Assembly: GCA_902470835.1 (NCBI GenBank)
Contig: CABRHR010000004.1
Coordinates: forward strand, 1-49,284
DNA from: an uncultured Collinsella sp.
GTDB lineage: Bacteria > Actinomycetota > Coriobacteriia > Coriobacteriales > Coriobacteriaceae
Reading direction: 5' to 3'
Length of the DNA: 49,284 nucleotides
Position 1 is the stretch's first letter. Each line of letters opens with the position of its first letter. Positions 49,273 to 49,284 of this stretch are shown piece after piece. Below the pieces are notes generated by a model. It was given only the letters and a program-made list of their open reading frames with translations. It did no database searches and had not been told where the DNA came from. Both the position numbers and the translations under genes were made by a program.

Positions 49273-49284
49273 CTGTCTCTTATA
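49273..49284. other. Nextera transposon adapter remnant at the contig end
   Basis: The last 12 bases, CTGTCTCTTATA, equal the first 12 bases of the reverse-complement Tn5 mosaic end used in Nextera libraries. Most likely untrimmed adapter and not genome sequence. Confidence 0.9.

Noticed and set aside
49260..49284. End of a transposon or insertion sequence
   Set aside because: The match is to the synthetic Nextera mosaic end at the very edge, better explained as adapter.

Overview
This window reads as one end of a draft contig from a high-GC, Gram-positive gut actinobacterium of the class Coriobacteriia, most likely Collinsella or a close relative. Support: strong GC bias at third codon positions, a GatCAB amidotransferase operon, an actinobacterial GlnR-type regulator beside glutamine synthetase, a MoaC-MobB fusion, two Ybt/Irt-like ABC half-transporters under an AraC regulator, and a large STAND/SARP-type regulator. 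The genus call is inference; no search was run. The last 12 bases match the Nextera (Tn5) mosaic-end adapter, so the right edge is probably a sequencing remnant.

Layout. 1-4.6 kb: FCD/GntR regulator, then KDPG aldolase and KDG kinase on the minus strand, divergent from a LacI regulator (lower Entner-Doudoroff/uronate catabolism). 4.7-6.8 kb: glnA and a GlnR-like regulator, with a candidate GlnR box before glnA. 7-11 kb: HtrA-type membrane protease and NAD-dependent DNA ligase. 11-13.2 kb: MATE exporter with MerR regulator (minus). 13.5-17.2 kb: heterodimeric ABC exporter. 17.4-18.5 kb: uncharacterised protein with a DUF559/Vsr-like nuclease region. 18.7-21.1 kb: moaA and moaC-mobB. 21.4-23.8 kb: MFS transporter and Cof-type HAD phosphatase. 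24.1-27.6 kb: gatCAB. 28-29.4 kb: AAA_14/DUF4143 ATPase behind an AT-rich promoter. 29.4-34.1 kb: AraC and the ABC pair. 34.3-36.7 kb: small membrane-anchored protein plus P1B ATPase. 36.8-37.7 kb: ribbon-helix-helix/PIN toxin-antitoxin pair. 38.4 kb: tmRNA, followed by a 615-bp gene-free stretch of repeats. 39.4-44.3 kb: patatin, rplM-rpsI, glmM, EIIA-Glc-like protein, nagB. 44.8-47.8 kb: STAND regulator. 47.8-49.2 kb: YhbY RNA-binding protein and a methyltransferase (minus).

The most unusual content is between genes. At least six families of hairpin-forming repeats fill the intergenic spaces. Several have arms that differ between copies but change together so that pairing is kept. Copies often stand on both sides of single genes: the gntR gene, the nuclease-like gene, and the HAD gene, the last inside a nested A-B-gene-B-A arrangement. 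A 62-bp unit repeats in register behind tmRNA, where inverted fragments of the tmRNA 3' end also lie. One 31-bp repeat occurs both in an intergenic region and inside the 3' end of an ABC transporter gene. No rRNA, tRNA, CRISPR array, insertion sequence or prophage was seen.
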